DNA of 64,000 nt from NCBI RefSeq assembly GCF_000247815.1, contig NC_021700.1, forward strand, positions 22,647,208 through 22,711,207, in the 5' to 3' direction. This DNA is from Ficedula albicollis. Its lineage: Eukaryota > Chordata > Aves > Passeriformes > Muscicapidae. Shown piece after piece: positions 38,501 through 64,000 of the stretch. The translations under genes were made by a program, and so were the position numbers. Every line of letters begins with the position of its first letter. The stretch's first letter is position 1. The notes beneath the pieces were generated by a model. It saw only the letters and a program-made list of their open reading frames with translations. It was not told where the DNA came from and did no database searches.

Positions 38501-40784
38501 GAAGGATTAGTTTTGGCTATTATTGGTAACACTGCCAAAGTTCCTGACAGGAACACATACATGGGGAGGAACATTGCTGTCTTGGCACTGCAGAGGATAC
38601 AAAGCTACAACATGTTTAAATTGTCCCAGTTACATTCTCAGCTTTTCTTCAAATCCTCTTGTGCAATGTGGCTGCCATCAGAGCTGAAATCTCTCTCTTG
38701 GCAGCTCAGGTATCTGTACTCCTCTGTCACCTTCATCACTGTATCCCCTCTGAAGCTTCATGTTTCTCCAGCAGCTGCATCTCCAGAGTCTACAGGATCA
38801 ACACATCTCCCTGGTGAGATTCGATCACTCTTCTTATGTCACCACCTTCATCGGTGGAATCTGAAGCAGCTGGCAAGGCTGAAGCCAGAGTCCTACCAGC
38901 CCTGTCCCAGATATGTCTACAGGATAGACTGAAGGGAGGAGCAGGCCTGCTTTATCTTCCTTGGCCACATCGGGTTGGGAATGGTGTGGTATCAGTAGCC
39001 TGATGATGAACTGAGCAAGGATCCTTCTACATCCATGTAGCATGCACTTGCTCTGGCTGAGCCTCTGACCACATCATGCTCAGGCTGAGCTGCTGGATGC
39101 CCAACCAGTTCTGAGCACAGGCAGAGGTAGCATCATCCCCACAGCGTGCCTGTGGCTGTGGTTTTTTATAGCTTGACACTCAAGCTCTCCATGCCATGGC
39201 AGATTTTTAGTACTTCCAGCTGGTTCAGTCATGAGAAAAAGGAGCCTTCTTAATATGCTGCACTAGAATGACTGAGACACGCCATTTCCCTTGGTTTACA
39301 ACCCCAGTTACTGTTTATCAGGAGACACAGAGAAGCTTGATCATCTCCAGTGTGGACTAACTACTTAGCTCAGTGCTTTTTCCTGAGTTCCGGTAATTTC
39401 CTTCTTCCATATCCCATATGTTTTGTGCTCACTACCAAATCCAAATTTGACACAACAGGCCACTCCCTTGGTTTCAGACCACCCACACTTGTGGATGCCA
39501 GTGTCAGATCCTGCTCTTCATCATCCATGATCCTACAGGGCCACCCATCATATGCTGCTCTCTGACTACACACAAAGCAACTGTTCAAGCAGTAGCATAC
39601 ACTCTGAGTGAGCAGGTTGTTTCAATAATTCTTACTAAAATCCTTTCTCCTTTTCTTTGCTAAATCCACCTACTGAAAGAAAGATCACTTCCAAGGGAGA
39701 CTCTTGCTCTGCCTGCAATGATGGCATACTGAGATAATTCAGAGCAGTTATGATAAATATTCTGACTACTGGCATCAAAAAACAGACAGAGGTCTCACAG
39801 CAACGTAAGTTTAAACAGGTTTCCACAATTATCTGGGGAATTGTCCAGCTGACCATACCCCTTTCTTGATAGTTTTTACTGCCTGAAACAAAGAGAGTAC
39901 CACAGAGAGCTGTGTGAAATACAGCTGCAGTGCTTTAGACTCCCCCAAAAGTTAAGGAAGCTCTGTTAGAGAAGGATTGTCAACTGTCAAGTAAGAAAGG
40001 ATGTGTTTGTGGCCCCACAGAGGCTTGCCCCACTTGGTCCACTAGGGAAAGAAGAGTGCTGCCTGGAAGGGCTAATTTTCGCTGCTGGAAGGGTAATGCT
40101 GCACCATTAGCTGGGTGGAGGGAGATACACTCAGCCAGGTAGGAACAAGTCTGGGTGGCAAAAGCCAAAAGGATTTGCAGTGAGAGGAAGCATGGCCTGC
40201 CAAGCCAGAATGCAAAGCAATCCTTGATCCCAACCACCAGCTGTGCCAAAGAACCTAGTACTCTGCAGCCCAGTCATGAAAACACTCAGCCTTGCCAAAC
40301 AGCAAGCGGGAGCAGAAGAAGCAAGCTGTGATGTACAAAAACATGATTTCAGAGCTGTAGGCAGGATCAGATTATGAAAGAAAAGGAAGCAAGTAGTTCA
40401 TCAGAGCACCTGCATTTTAATTCAACCACTGATTTCCTCAAGATCCCCCCACCCCTGCAGCATTTCTTCTGTTTTTTCCATTTCCGTTGTTTCTCCAACA
40501 AGAACTTACCCCTTCCTTCCTCAACATTATAAGAAGACAACTCCTTTGGTCCCCAGCATCTCCACACATCCCCCTCCCTTAAGCCAGCCGGCCAGCCACC
40601 CTCCATCATACGAACCCATGAGATCTCACAGAGTGAATTAGCTGTGAGCAGGCATGTTGATGAGTTCCCTTGAGGCTAGAGCCAAACCCATACCTCAAGA
40701 GTGCCTGGTCACATATGTGAGAAGCCAAACCATCTCACAGCCTAATTTCCTAGCTAGGTTCACTGCTGCTGGGTTTCTGAAAGT
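35591..40784. other. Intergenic, gene-poor
   Basis: No coding exons or named mobile elements. The largest ORF (145 codons near 38.5-38.9 kb) lacks motifs and splice context. A four-run GGGA tract at 38,106-38,120 is a potential G-quadruplex. Confidence 0.5.
38106..38120 (+). other. Potential G-quadruplex motif
   Basis: Four GGG runs separated by single A bases (gggagggagggaggg) meet the usual G-quadruplex definition. There is no associated gene in the window. Confidence 0.5.
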
Positions 40785-40870
40785 CTTCACAGCCAGGCTG
40801 GACGGGTGACCTGGTCTAGTGGAAGGTGTCCCTGCCCATGGCTTGGAACAAGATGACCTCTAAGGTCTCT
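40785..40870 (+). mobile_element. CR1 3'-end fragment (sense), source of the adjacent microsatellite
   Basis: The text 'ggctggacgggtgacctggtctagtggaaggtgtccctgcccatgg' followed by 'gatgacctctaaggtct' (40,795-40,870) is the classic avian CR1 3' UTR terminus. It normally continues to 'cttccaacccaa...' and an ATTCTATG tail; here it passes directly into TCCAA repeats. Confidence 0.85.
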
Positions 40871-41064
40871 TCCAATCCAATCCAATCCAATCCAATCCAA
40901 TCCAATCCAATCCAATCCAATCCAATCCAATCCAATCCAATCCAATCCAATCCAATCCAATCCAATCCAATCCAATCCAATCCAATCCAATCCAATCCAA
41001 TCCAATCCAATCCAATCCAATCCAATCCAATCCAATCCAATCCAATCCAATCCAATCCAATCCA
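40871..41064. repeat. (TCCAA)38 pentanucleotide microsatellite
   Basis: Perfect TCCAA units run from 40871 to 41060, then a final TCCA. The array abuts the CR1 end where that family carries a TTCCAA-type sequence. Open frames over it on both strands are a period-5 artefact. Confidence 0.98.
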
Positions 41065-44000
41065 TGATCTTCTGTGTGTTTTCCTACCAGTCTGTTCTCC
41101 CAAGTATTTTCTACAGGTAATTTCAGTGGCTTTGCTTTCATCTCCTCCTAAGATACTTTCACTTGTTGGCCAGCCTTTGCTACTGATGGAGCAACAGGGG
41201 TCCTAGAGACATTCAGTTCCCAGCATTTGTGAAAATATGCACCCAGGTGGAGGAGAGAGATATAGACTGGTGTCCCACAGGGGAAAGTCTTTACTATGAG
41301 TTTGACCCAACTACCAGACAAAACAGAATCCACAGACAGTAAGACCATCCTAAATGCCTTATTAATAAATAAAGTTTTATTCAGGGTTAATTGATGATTC
41401 AGTAGTTAGAATGTCATTCCAGATAACCTGCTAGTTATTACTCACTATGGTTTTGGCAATAAAAATGTTTCTTTGTTCACAGTGCTTTTTTAAATTGCTC
41501 TTCCCTCCTCTCTTCAAATTATCTGCTGTCATAATTAGGTTTTTAATTTAAAATAAAATAGAAAACCGTATGTTCCAATATGAACAAAAATGCATCCTCA
41601 ACCTAAGTCTTGGTTCTCCTGAGACCAAGTCCTATTATACAGCTTGTCAAAACAAGATGTGATGAATACCAGTATGGATGTTAACTAGTAACAGTATGGG
41701 AAAAAAAGCATGATATATCCCAGGACAACATAAAACGTAAAACACCTGCCTGTTCAAGCAGTACACATACATTCACACAAGACCTCGGCAATGGTCAGAT
41801 ACCTTCCACCCTCCATCCTGATAAAGTAGTCCAGCTGTCCCCCTGGGGCCTGCAGAAGAGGAGATGAATGCGTAATGTGAATTCTGCCTTCAATTTATGG
41901 CTTAATTTTAAAATAACTGGAAATAAAACATGAAGAGGAATATCACCCACAGAGAATAGTCTTAGCTCTGCTTTCTATCACTTTTCTACAGCTTCCATTT
42001 ATCTATGTCAGTATGGATAGCTTTCTGAATATTCCTGTACTGTGAGCTATGCATTGGACCAGGCTTGTTCTCAAGGCAGTGCTTGCACACCATCCACATC
42101 ATGTCCAGTCCATACATCTGTAGTCCTTTGTGGCCAGGAACTGGAGATCCAAGCAGTTATTTGTGGGTCATATATGGCTGGCACCAGCACAAAGTCAGAT
42201 GCAGTGAGGCACAGTCAATGAGTACAAAGTCCAAATATAGGGGTTTAAAGCATATTTTATTATATTTTTTTGCAACACGTGTCATCCAAGACCTTCTTTT
42301 TTAAGCCCTTGGTAGTTTCTGGGGAAAGGCAGGTGGCTGGTGAAGCAAGTCACAGGTTTTGGATTATCTATTGCCATAAACTTACCACATCTCCATCATT
42401 TCCCTGCCTGCATCTCCAGCTGTCTTCAATTTTCTACTACTTTTAGAAAACACAGATGAGCCGACAGAAAATAACCATTAATATCTCTGTATCCTCCTGG
42501 AGATTCAAGAAGACAATGCTTTATTGGTAATGTTCACAAAATTGGGAACCCATAATTGGTGCTTTCAGTCATGCTGGGAAAAGGGGAAATTTGAGGCAAA
42601 ATGCCATTAAAGGATGTTTATGTTGTTCACTTTTTCAGCAACACAGAAAGCAGAACAAACTCCATCAGCAAAACAGAACATGTGCTAACTTACGTCCTCA
42701 GAAAGGAAAGCAGTGAATAATTTCTAATGATTCAGTTGCTCAACTCATAGCACCTAATTAATCCAGACCAGAAAGTTGCAAAAAATTATCTAAGCCAATT
42801 TCAAGTATTTATTTCAGATTTATTATTAAATAAGTTTAAATTAATGAGGAATTGACCTTGTGAAATCACTGGCCTACAGTGGAGGTAGTCATCAAGTGAG
42901 ATCCTTATGAAACCACATCACTTAGCTGGCCCTTGCTATATGGGTTCCTTTCACTAAACATTTATCAAACCACACACATGACCTTGGTAGACGCTCGGCT
43001 CTCTGCACGCATCACCACTATCAAAAGGACAAGCCCTGAAGGGAGAAACACATAAGATGGGACTGATCTCTGGGGGCTCCTTCTTTTCAAGGAGAGAATC
43101 CAGGTCAAACTGCAGAAGGGCTACACACCTGAGCACAGAGCTAGAAGGAGGAGGCTGCCTGCCCTCTAACACAGCAGTGCTGGAACCAGCCAGATCCCCA
43201 CCAGTGGCTCCATCTGTGCCGAGCATGTCACAGCCTGAACCACACCAGGAAGATGGTGTCAGGCTGCAGCAAGCACAGGGTGAAGAGGGAAAACTACTGC
43301 CAGAGTAGTAATCTGTGTTAACAAGTCCAAGTAAAAAAAGGCTGCTTATATCTAAATTCAAACATTCGGATGATGCAAAATTAAACATTTTGCTTCTTCC
43401 TGCTGACAGGGAGCAGCAAACATGATAGAATACAGCCTAACATATATTTTGGTATGCTTTATGCGAATTTGAACAGGCACCATCCTCTGTGAATCATTTG
43501 ATAAAGAACACAACTCTCATTCTAGCACTCATGTCTGTTTCCTCAGGTTTTATTTTCTGCTATATTGACCTCAGCTACAAATTTCCCAGCTAAAATACAA
43601 TAGGTGGTTTATGTCACATTACAGGAAATCACAAAAGCCTCTAAAGTGACCCTAATTTTCAGGCACTTGATTTTTTACAAGCCCTTTTTCCCTTTTCATG
43701 CCTGCTACATAGTTAATATTGGAGCTTTATAACAGAAAAAAATTACACTTTAAAGTCACAATTAGGATTTCTTGCTATATCATTTTCTCTGAATTGCTAC
43801 ACCAGAGGTTTTTTTTTTTTACTTTCTCTTCTATTACTACAATTTCACTAGTTCGTATAGCAATATGTATATACAATAGCAGCAGCACAACAAAAGATGG
43901 AGATTCACAGCAATCCGAGTCACAACGTTATTTCAAAGACATTTGCACTCCTTTCCTCACTTCCTCAAACACAAACCATCTGAAATTTTCTGCAAAATTA

Positions 44001-45260
44001 TGTGTGTCAGTTTACTATGATGACAGGAACCATAGATATATGTGCACTTCCCAATAATGCCACTTTCTACTTAGTTGTTCTCTGCCAGCTGAAAAATGAA
44101 GCACCACAGCTCACACTAGAATCAAAAGGAAGAAGTGCAGAAGCAAGTCTTAGCAAAGTCACTGTTCTCCCATGCCGAGTCAAAGAGAAAAGACATTTTC
44201 TGCCACTCCAATTACTCAGTTAATTCCAGTGAGCTTTTCCTGGAACAGATATCTGTGTCACCATTACTCAAGAAACACAAGCCTATTAAGATATTTTCCA
44301 AACAAAACTCTTCATAAAAGCACAACTTGAAATAAATGCCCATTGTCAGCACAGCTCTACCAGAGCTCCCTCACCAGGACATTTGCCACTATCCTGAGTG
44401 TGCCTCCTCATAAGTCCAGAGCCAGCTCCAGGTAACTCCTGCATTTGGCAGCAAATGAAGACATCATTTCTTTCAGTGCAGAGGGAAAATGCTTGATGTT
44501 TCTTGACAGACCAGAAGTCCAAACTTGAAATGCCTGCAGCTCTACATTGAGCACAAGTTTGAGTACTTCTGCTTTCACAAGGATGAGAATTTTTTTTCTC
44601 CTAATGTCCTATAATTCACTGTAATCCCAAAGAAGCAAAAAGAAGTGCATTACTTAGAAAGTGGGCCTTTTCTGCTTCCTTGGATTTTTGCTCCAAGATC
44701 TCATTTAGTGGAGAAAATGCAAAACTTATCCTCCCAAATTTCTCTGAATCTTCCTTCCAAGCTTCCCCTGGTCTCATTAGGTTGCAGTAACAGTCAGGTT
44801 TATCATTTCACAAGGACATCTGTTAGGCCTGTGCTCTCCTTGCAACATCACATTTTCACTGAGGAGAAACACAGACACCTTAGGACCATTGCTAACACTT
44901 CAACTACTCTTTTCCACAGATTTCTAACCTTTTAGATACTCTGATTTCACAATTTAAGTCTTTGGGAGCATGCATTATTTTATGTCTTCATTTTCTCATG
45001 TTTTCTGCATGTTTTGCAGGGTTTAAATAAGAGTCCTTTCAAATCCTATTCAAGAACCCCATACTGTGCACATCCTCTTTTTCAATCGTGAAGTCTGCGG
45101 GTTTAGGTCTATTCATTCTGGGACTTCAGCTTCTCTCTCCTTCAGTTGTTCCTGCAGACACCAACTTTGCTCTCCTTAGTAGTCACTTATTTTCATTATT
45201 CCCTTTAACAACTTTAAGCAGTTTCTCCATGTGGTTTTTGATTCTGCAATTTTTTTTTTA
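41065..45260. other. Intergenic, gene-poor
   Basis: Only short ORFs are present, the longest being 144 codons on the - strand near 43.0-43.4 kb, with no family motif. The 41,370-41,560 stretch is rich in TAATTA-type cores and could be a conserved element, but this cannot be judged from one sequence. Confidence 0.45.
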
Positions 45261-45532
45261 GGTATCTGCCCCCCCATCTTTGCAGTGGGATAGTAACCAC
45301 CTGAGTGTGCAGAGGTGCTCCACTGGAATGTATGAACATGCACATCTGATAGGCATTTTTTTTAAAGGTATCTGCCCCCCCATCTTTGCAGTCGGATAGT
45401 AACCACCTGAGTGTGCAGAGGTGCTTTTTTTTTTAGGTATCTGCCCCCCCATCTTTGCAGTGGGATAGTAACCACCTGAGTGTGCAGAGGTGCTCCACTG
45501 GAATGTATGAACATGCACATCTGATAGGCCCT
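45261..45532. repeat. Three partial direct repeats headed by T-runs
   Basis: ggtatctgcccccccatc begins at 45261, 45367 and 45436, each preceded by a T-rich run plus A or AG. The first and third copies share a long downstream part including 'ccactggaatgtatgaac'. The second is shorter and stops after the 'gcagaggtgc' part. Confidence 0.93.
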
Positions 45533-46194
45533 GGCAGGTGTTTTCAAAACTAGTGAAGTTATTATATGTTTTCACACATAATAGAGTTCACATCCTGACA
45601 CCAAGACACCTCTTGGCTAAATCAAAGTACAACTGCACCAGGCTGACAGGACAGGAGTGGACTTCTGGTATGTCAAAATTACACCAGGTCTAAGTTCATG
45701 TTGGAGGTATGTTTATGCATGTACAGGTGAGACAGGACTGCTGATGTGGCAGGACACACATCCTTCCAGGAGTTTCCTTTGAGCGAGGGGTCCTGCTGGG
45801 GTGCAGAGCCTCGGCAGGGATGTCGTGCCACCACTCCAGCCTGGGATTCCCCAGCAGCCAAGAGGATGTCACCCGGCACAGGTGCTTGAGTCGTATGTTG
45901 GGGAGGCCCTCAGGGGGACCAGCTCAGTGAACTGTAACACCACAGGGCTTCTGTGAGCAGGAGAGCCACGGACGGGCAGCAGCCTGCCCCAGTATGCCAC
46001 ATGTAACCACCGTGAAAAAGCGTTGAGAATGCATGTCTGCATCCTCTGAATGCTGTCATTTAACTCACAACTTCGCTTTTTGTGTTTCCCCCTGTTTTGG
46101 TCCCAGAAAGTGCTCCCTTGTGCCTTACTAGCCTTTTTCTCTTCCCTTCTGCCCATGTTCCCTACCCAGAGTGCTGATTCTCACCCTCTGCCCT
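45533..46194. other. Intergenic, becoming GC-rich toward the minisatellite
   Basis: No exon or known element can be supported. Composition rises in GC from about 45,750. The segment leads into the 46.2-48.1 kb array without an obvious boundary element. Confidence 0.45.
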
Positions 46195-46197
46195 CTC

Positions 46198-46867
46198 CCG
46201 CAGCGCTCGGTCTCCCCACACAGCTCCCGGGCCATGCAGCCCCCGCTCGCCCCCGGTGTGCGGGACTCTCCCGCAGCCCTCGGTCTCCCCACACAGCTCC
46301 CGGGCCATGCAGCCCCCGCTCGCCCCCGGTGTGCGGGACTCTCCCGCAGCCCTCCGTCTCCCCACACAGCTCCCGGGCCATGCAGCCCCCGCTCGCCCCC
46401 GGTGTGCGGGACTCTCCCGCAGCCCTCCGTCTCCCCACACAGCTCCCGGGCCATGCAGCCCCCGCTCGCCCCCGGTGTGCGGGACTCTCCCGCAGCCCTC
46501 CGTCTCCCCACACAGCTCCCGGGCCATGCAGCCCCCGCTCGCCCCCGGTGTGCGGGACTCTCCCGCAGCCCTCCGTCTCCCCACACAGCTCCCGGGCCAT
46601 GCAGCCCCCGCTCGCCCCCGGTGTGCGGGACTCTCCCGCAGCCCTCCGTCTCCCCACACAGCTCCCGGGCCATGCAGCCCCCGCTCGCCCCCGGTGTGCG
46701 GGACTCTCCCGCAGCCCTCCGTCTCCCCACACAGCTCCCGGGCCATGCAGCCCCCGCTCGCCCCCGGTGTGCGGGACTCTCCCGCAGCCCTCCGTCTCCC
46801 CACACAGCTCCCGGGCCATGCAGCCCCCGCTCGCCCCCGGTGTGCGGGACTCTCCCGCAGCCCTCGG
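46198..46867. repeat. GC-rich minisatellite block A, 73-bp unit, nine copies
   Basis: The landmark cagctcccgggccatgcag starts at 46221, 46294, 46367, 46440, 46513, 46586, 46659, 46732 and 46805, exactly 73 bp apart. The first two units carry 'ctcggtctcc' and the next seven 'ctccgtctcc'; otherwise they look identical. Because 73 is not a multiple of 3, a stop-free unit leaves every frame open, giving overlapping ORFs of 664-752 codons on both strands that are not genes. Confidence 0.97.
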
Positions 46868-48160
46868 TCCCTCCACACAGCTCCCGGGCCGCACAGCCCC
46901 CCCTGCTCGCCCCCGGTGTGCGGGACTCTCCCGCAGCCCTCGGTCCCTCCACACAGCTCCCGGGCCGCACAGCCCCCCCTGCTCGCCCCCGGTGTGCGGG
47001 ACTCTCCCGCAGCCCTCGGTCCCTCCACACAGCTCCCGGGCCGCACAGCCCCCCCTGCTCGCCCCCGGTGTGCGGGACTCTCCCGCAGCCCTCGGTCCCT
47101 CCACACAGCTCCCGGGCCGCACAGCCCCCCCTGCTCGCCCCCGGTGTGCGGGACTCTCCCGCAGCCCTCGGTCCCTCCACACAGCTCCCGGGCCGCACAG
47201 CCCCCCCTGCTCGCCCCCGGTGTGCGGGACTCTCCCGCAGCCCTCGGTCCCTCCACACAGCTCCCGGGCCGCACAGCCCCCCCTGCTCGCCCCCGGTGTG
47301 CGGGACTCTCCCGCAGCCCTCGGTCCCTCCACACAGCTCCCGGGCCGCACAGCCCCCCCTGCTCGCCCCCGGTGTGCGGGACTCTCCCGCAGCCCTCGGT
47401 CCCTCCACACAGCTCCCGGGCCGCACAGCCCCCCCTGCTCGCCCCCGGTGTGCGGGACTCTCCCGCAGCCCTCGGTCCCTCCACACAGCTCCCGGGCCGC
47501 ACAGCCCCCCCTGCTCGCCCCCGGTGTGCGGGACTCTCCCGCAGCCCTCGGTCCCTCCACACAGCTCCCGGGCCGCACAGCCCCCCCTGCTCGCCCCCGG
47601 TGTGCGGGACTCTCCCGCAGCCCTCGGTCCCTCCACACAGCTCCCGGGCCGCACAGCCCCCCCTGCTCGCCCCCGGTGTGCGGGACTCTCCCGCAGCCCT
47701 CGGTCCCTCCACACAGCTCCCGGGCCGCACAGCCCCCCCTGCTCGCCCCCGGTGTGCGGGACTCTCCCGCAGCCCTCGGTCCCTCCACACAGCTCCCGGG
47801 CCGCACAGCCCCCCCTGCTCGCCCCCGGTGTGCGGGACTCTCCCGCAGCCCTCGGTCCCTCCACACAGCTCCCGGGCCGCACAGCCCCCCCTGCTCGCCC
47901 CCGGTGTGCGGGACTCTCCCGCAGCCCTCGGTCCCTCCACACAGCTCCCGGGCCGCACAGCCCCCCCTGCTCGCCCCCGGTGTGCGGGACTCTCCCGCAG
48001 CCCTCGGTCCCTCCACACAGCTCCCGGGCCGCACAGCCCCCCCTGCTCGCCCCCGGTGTGCGGGACTCTCCCGCAGCCCTCGGTCCCTCCACACAGCTCC
48101 CGGGCCGCACAGCCCCCCCTGCTCGCCCCCGGTGTGCGGCCGCCCCCGGTGTGCGGGCCT
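46868..48160. repeat. GC-rich minisatellite block B, 76-bp unit, 17 copies
   Basis: Directly joined to block A in the same orientation. The landmark cagctcccgggccgcacag starts at 46878 and then every 76 bp to 48094. Units differ from block A by 'ctcggtccctcc' for 'ctccgtctcccc', 'gccgcacag' for 'gccatgcag' and a net 3-bp gain in the C-rich part. Copies are identical by eye. The array ends in a short broken unit where 'cgcccccggtgtgcgg' is repeated at about 48,124-48,157. Confidence 0.97.

Positions 48161-64000
<15,840 letters not shown>

Noticed and set aside
38495..38932. 145-codon + strand ORF
   Set aside because: No domain, low-complexity Ser/Leu-rich composition and no transcript signals nearby.
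40787..41206. Repetitive DWIGL and QSNPI peptides of 92-126 codons
   Set aside because: Translation of the (TCCAA)n array in different frames; period 5 gives a five-residue repeat in every stop-free frame.

Overview
This is vertebrate nuclear DNA, almost certainly from a bird and probably a passerine. The evidence is short exons with GT-AG introns, many CR1-type non-LTR retrotransposon fragments (several carrying the avian CR1 3' tail), and LTR-like sequences that resemble known passerine endogenous retrovirus LTRs. Nothing bacterial, plasmid or phage-like is present.

The only protein-coding gene I can support is SLC30A5 (zinc transporter ZnT5), on the + strand from about 49.6 kb to beyond the right edge. 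Twelve consecutive exons (2 to 13 by the human scheme) can be read without a frame break and give about 570 codons. They cover the long ZnT5-specific N-terminal membrane region, the start of the cation-diffusion-facilitator domain with its HxxxD zinc site, and the His-rich loop. Exon 1 is not found. A CpG-rich promoter-like segment (48,925-49,167) runs straight into an uninterrupted run of about 399 G (49,168-49,566), where exon 1 and intron 1 would be expected. Two introns are unusual: intron 6 has U12-type (minor spliceosome) signals, and exon 13 ends at a GC donor.

The first 48 kb looks like a gene desert. This fits the known vertebrate order PIK3R1 - large gene-poor interval - SLC30A5, which is Z-linked in chicken; chromosome assignment here is inference. 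The desert holds mobile-element debris: an LTR-like unit at 0.7-1.7 kb with a nested 66-bp minisatellite, an LTR-like unit at 17.9-18.4 kb, a degraded CR1 body at 29.4-31.2 kb, and CR1 fragments at 34.0 and 40.8 kb. It also holds a 4-copy interstitial telomeric tract at 18.55 kb, a (TCCAA)38 array grown from a CR1 tail, and a striking 2-kb GC-rich minisatellite (46.2-48.1 kb) made of two homogeneous blocks with 73-bp and 76-bp units. Many two-copy tandem duplications (40 to 677 bp) are scattered through the window. The long ORFs over the minisatellites, the pentanucleotide array and the G tract are low-complexity artefacts on both strands, not genes.

I did not find a new multi-gene system. 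The observations most worth following up are the G tract at the SLC30A5 promoter, the two-block minisatellite just upstream, and the two non-standard introns within SLC30A5.
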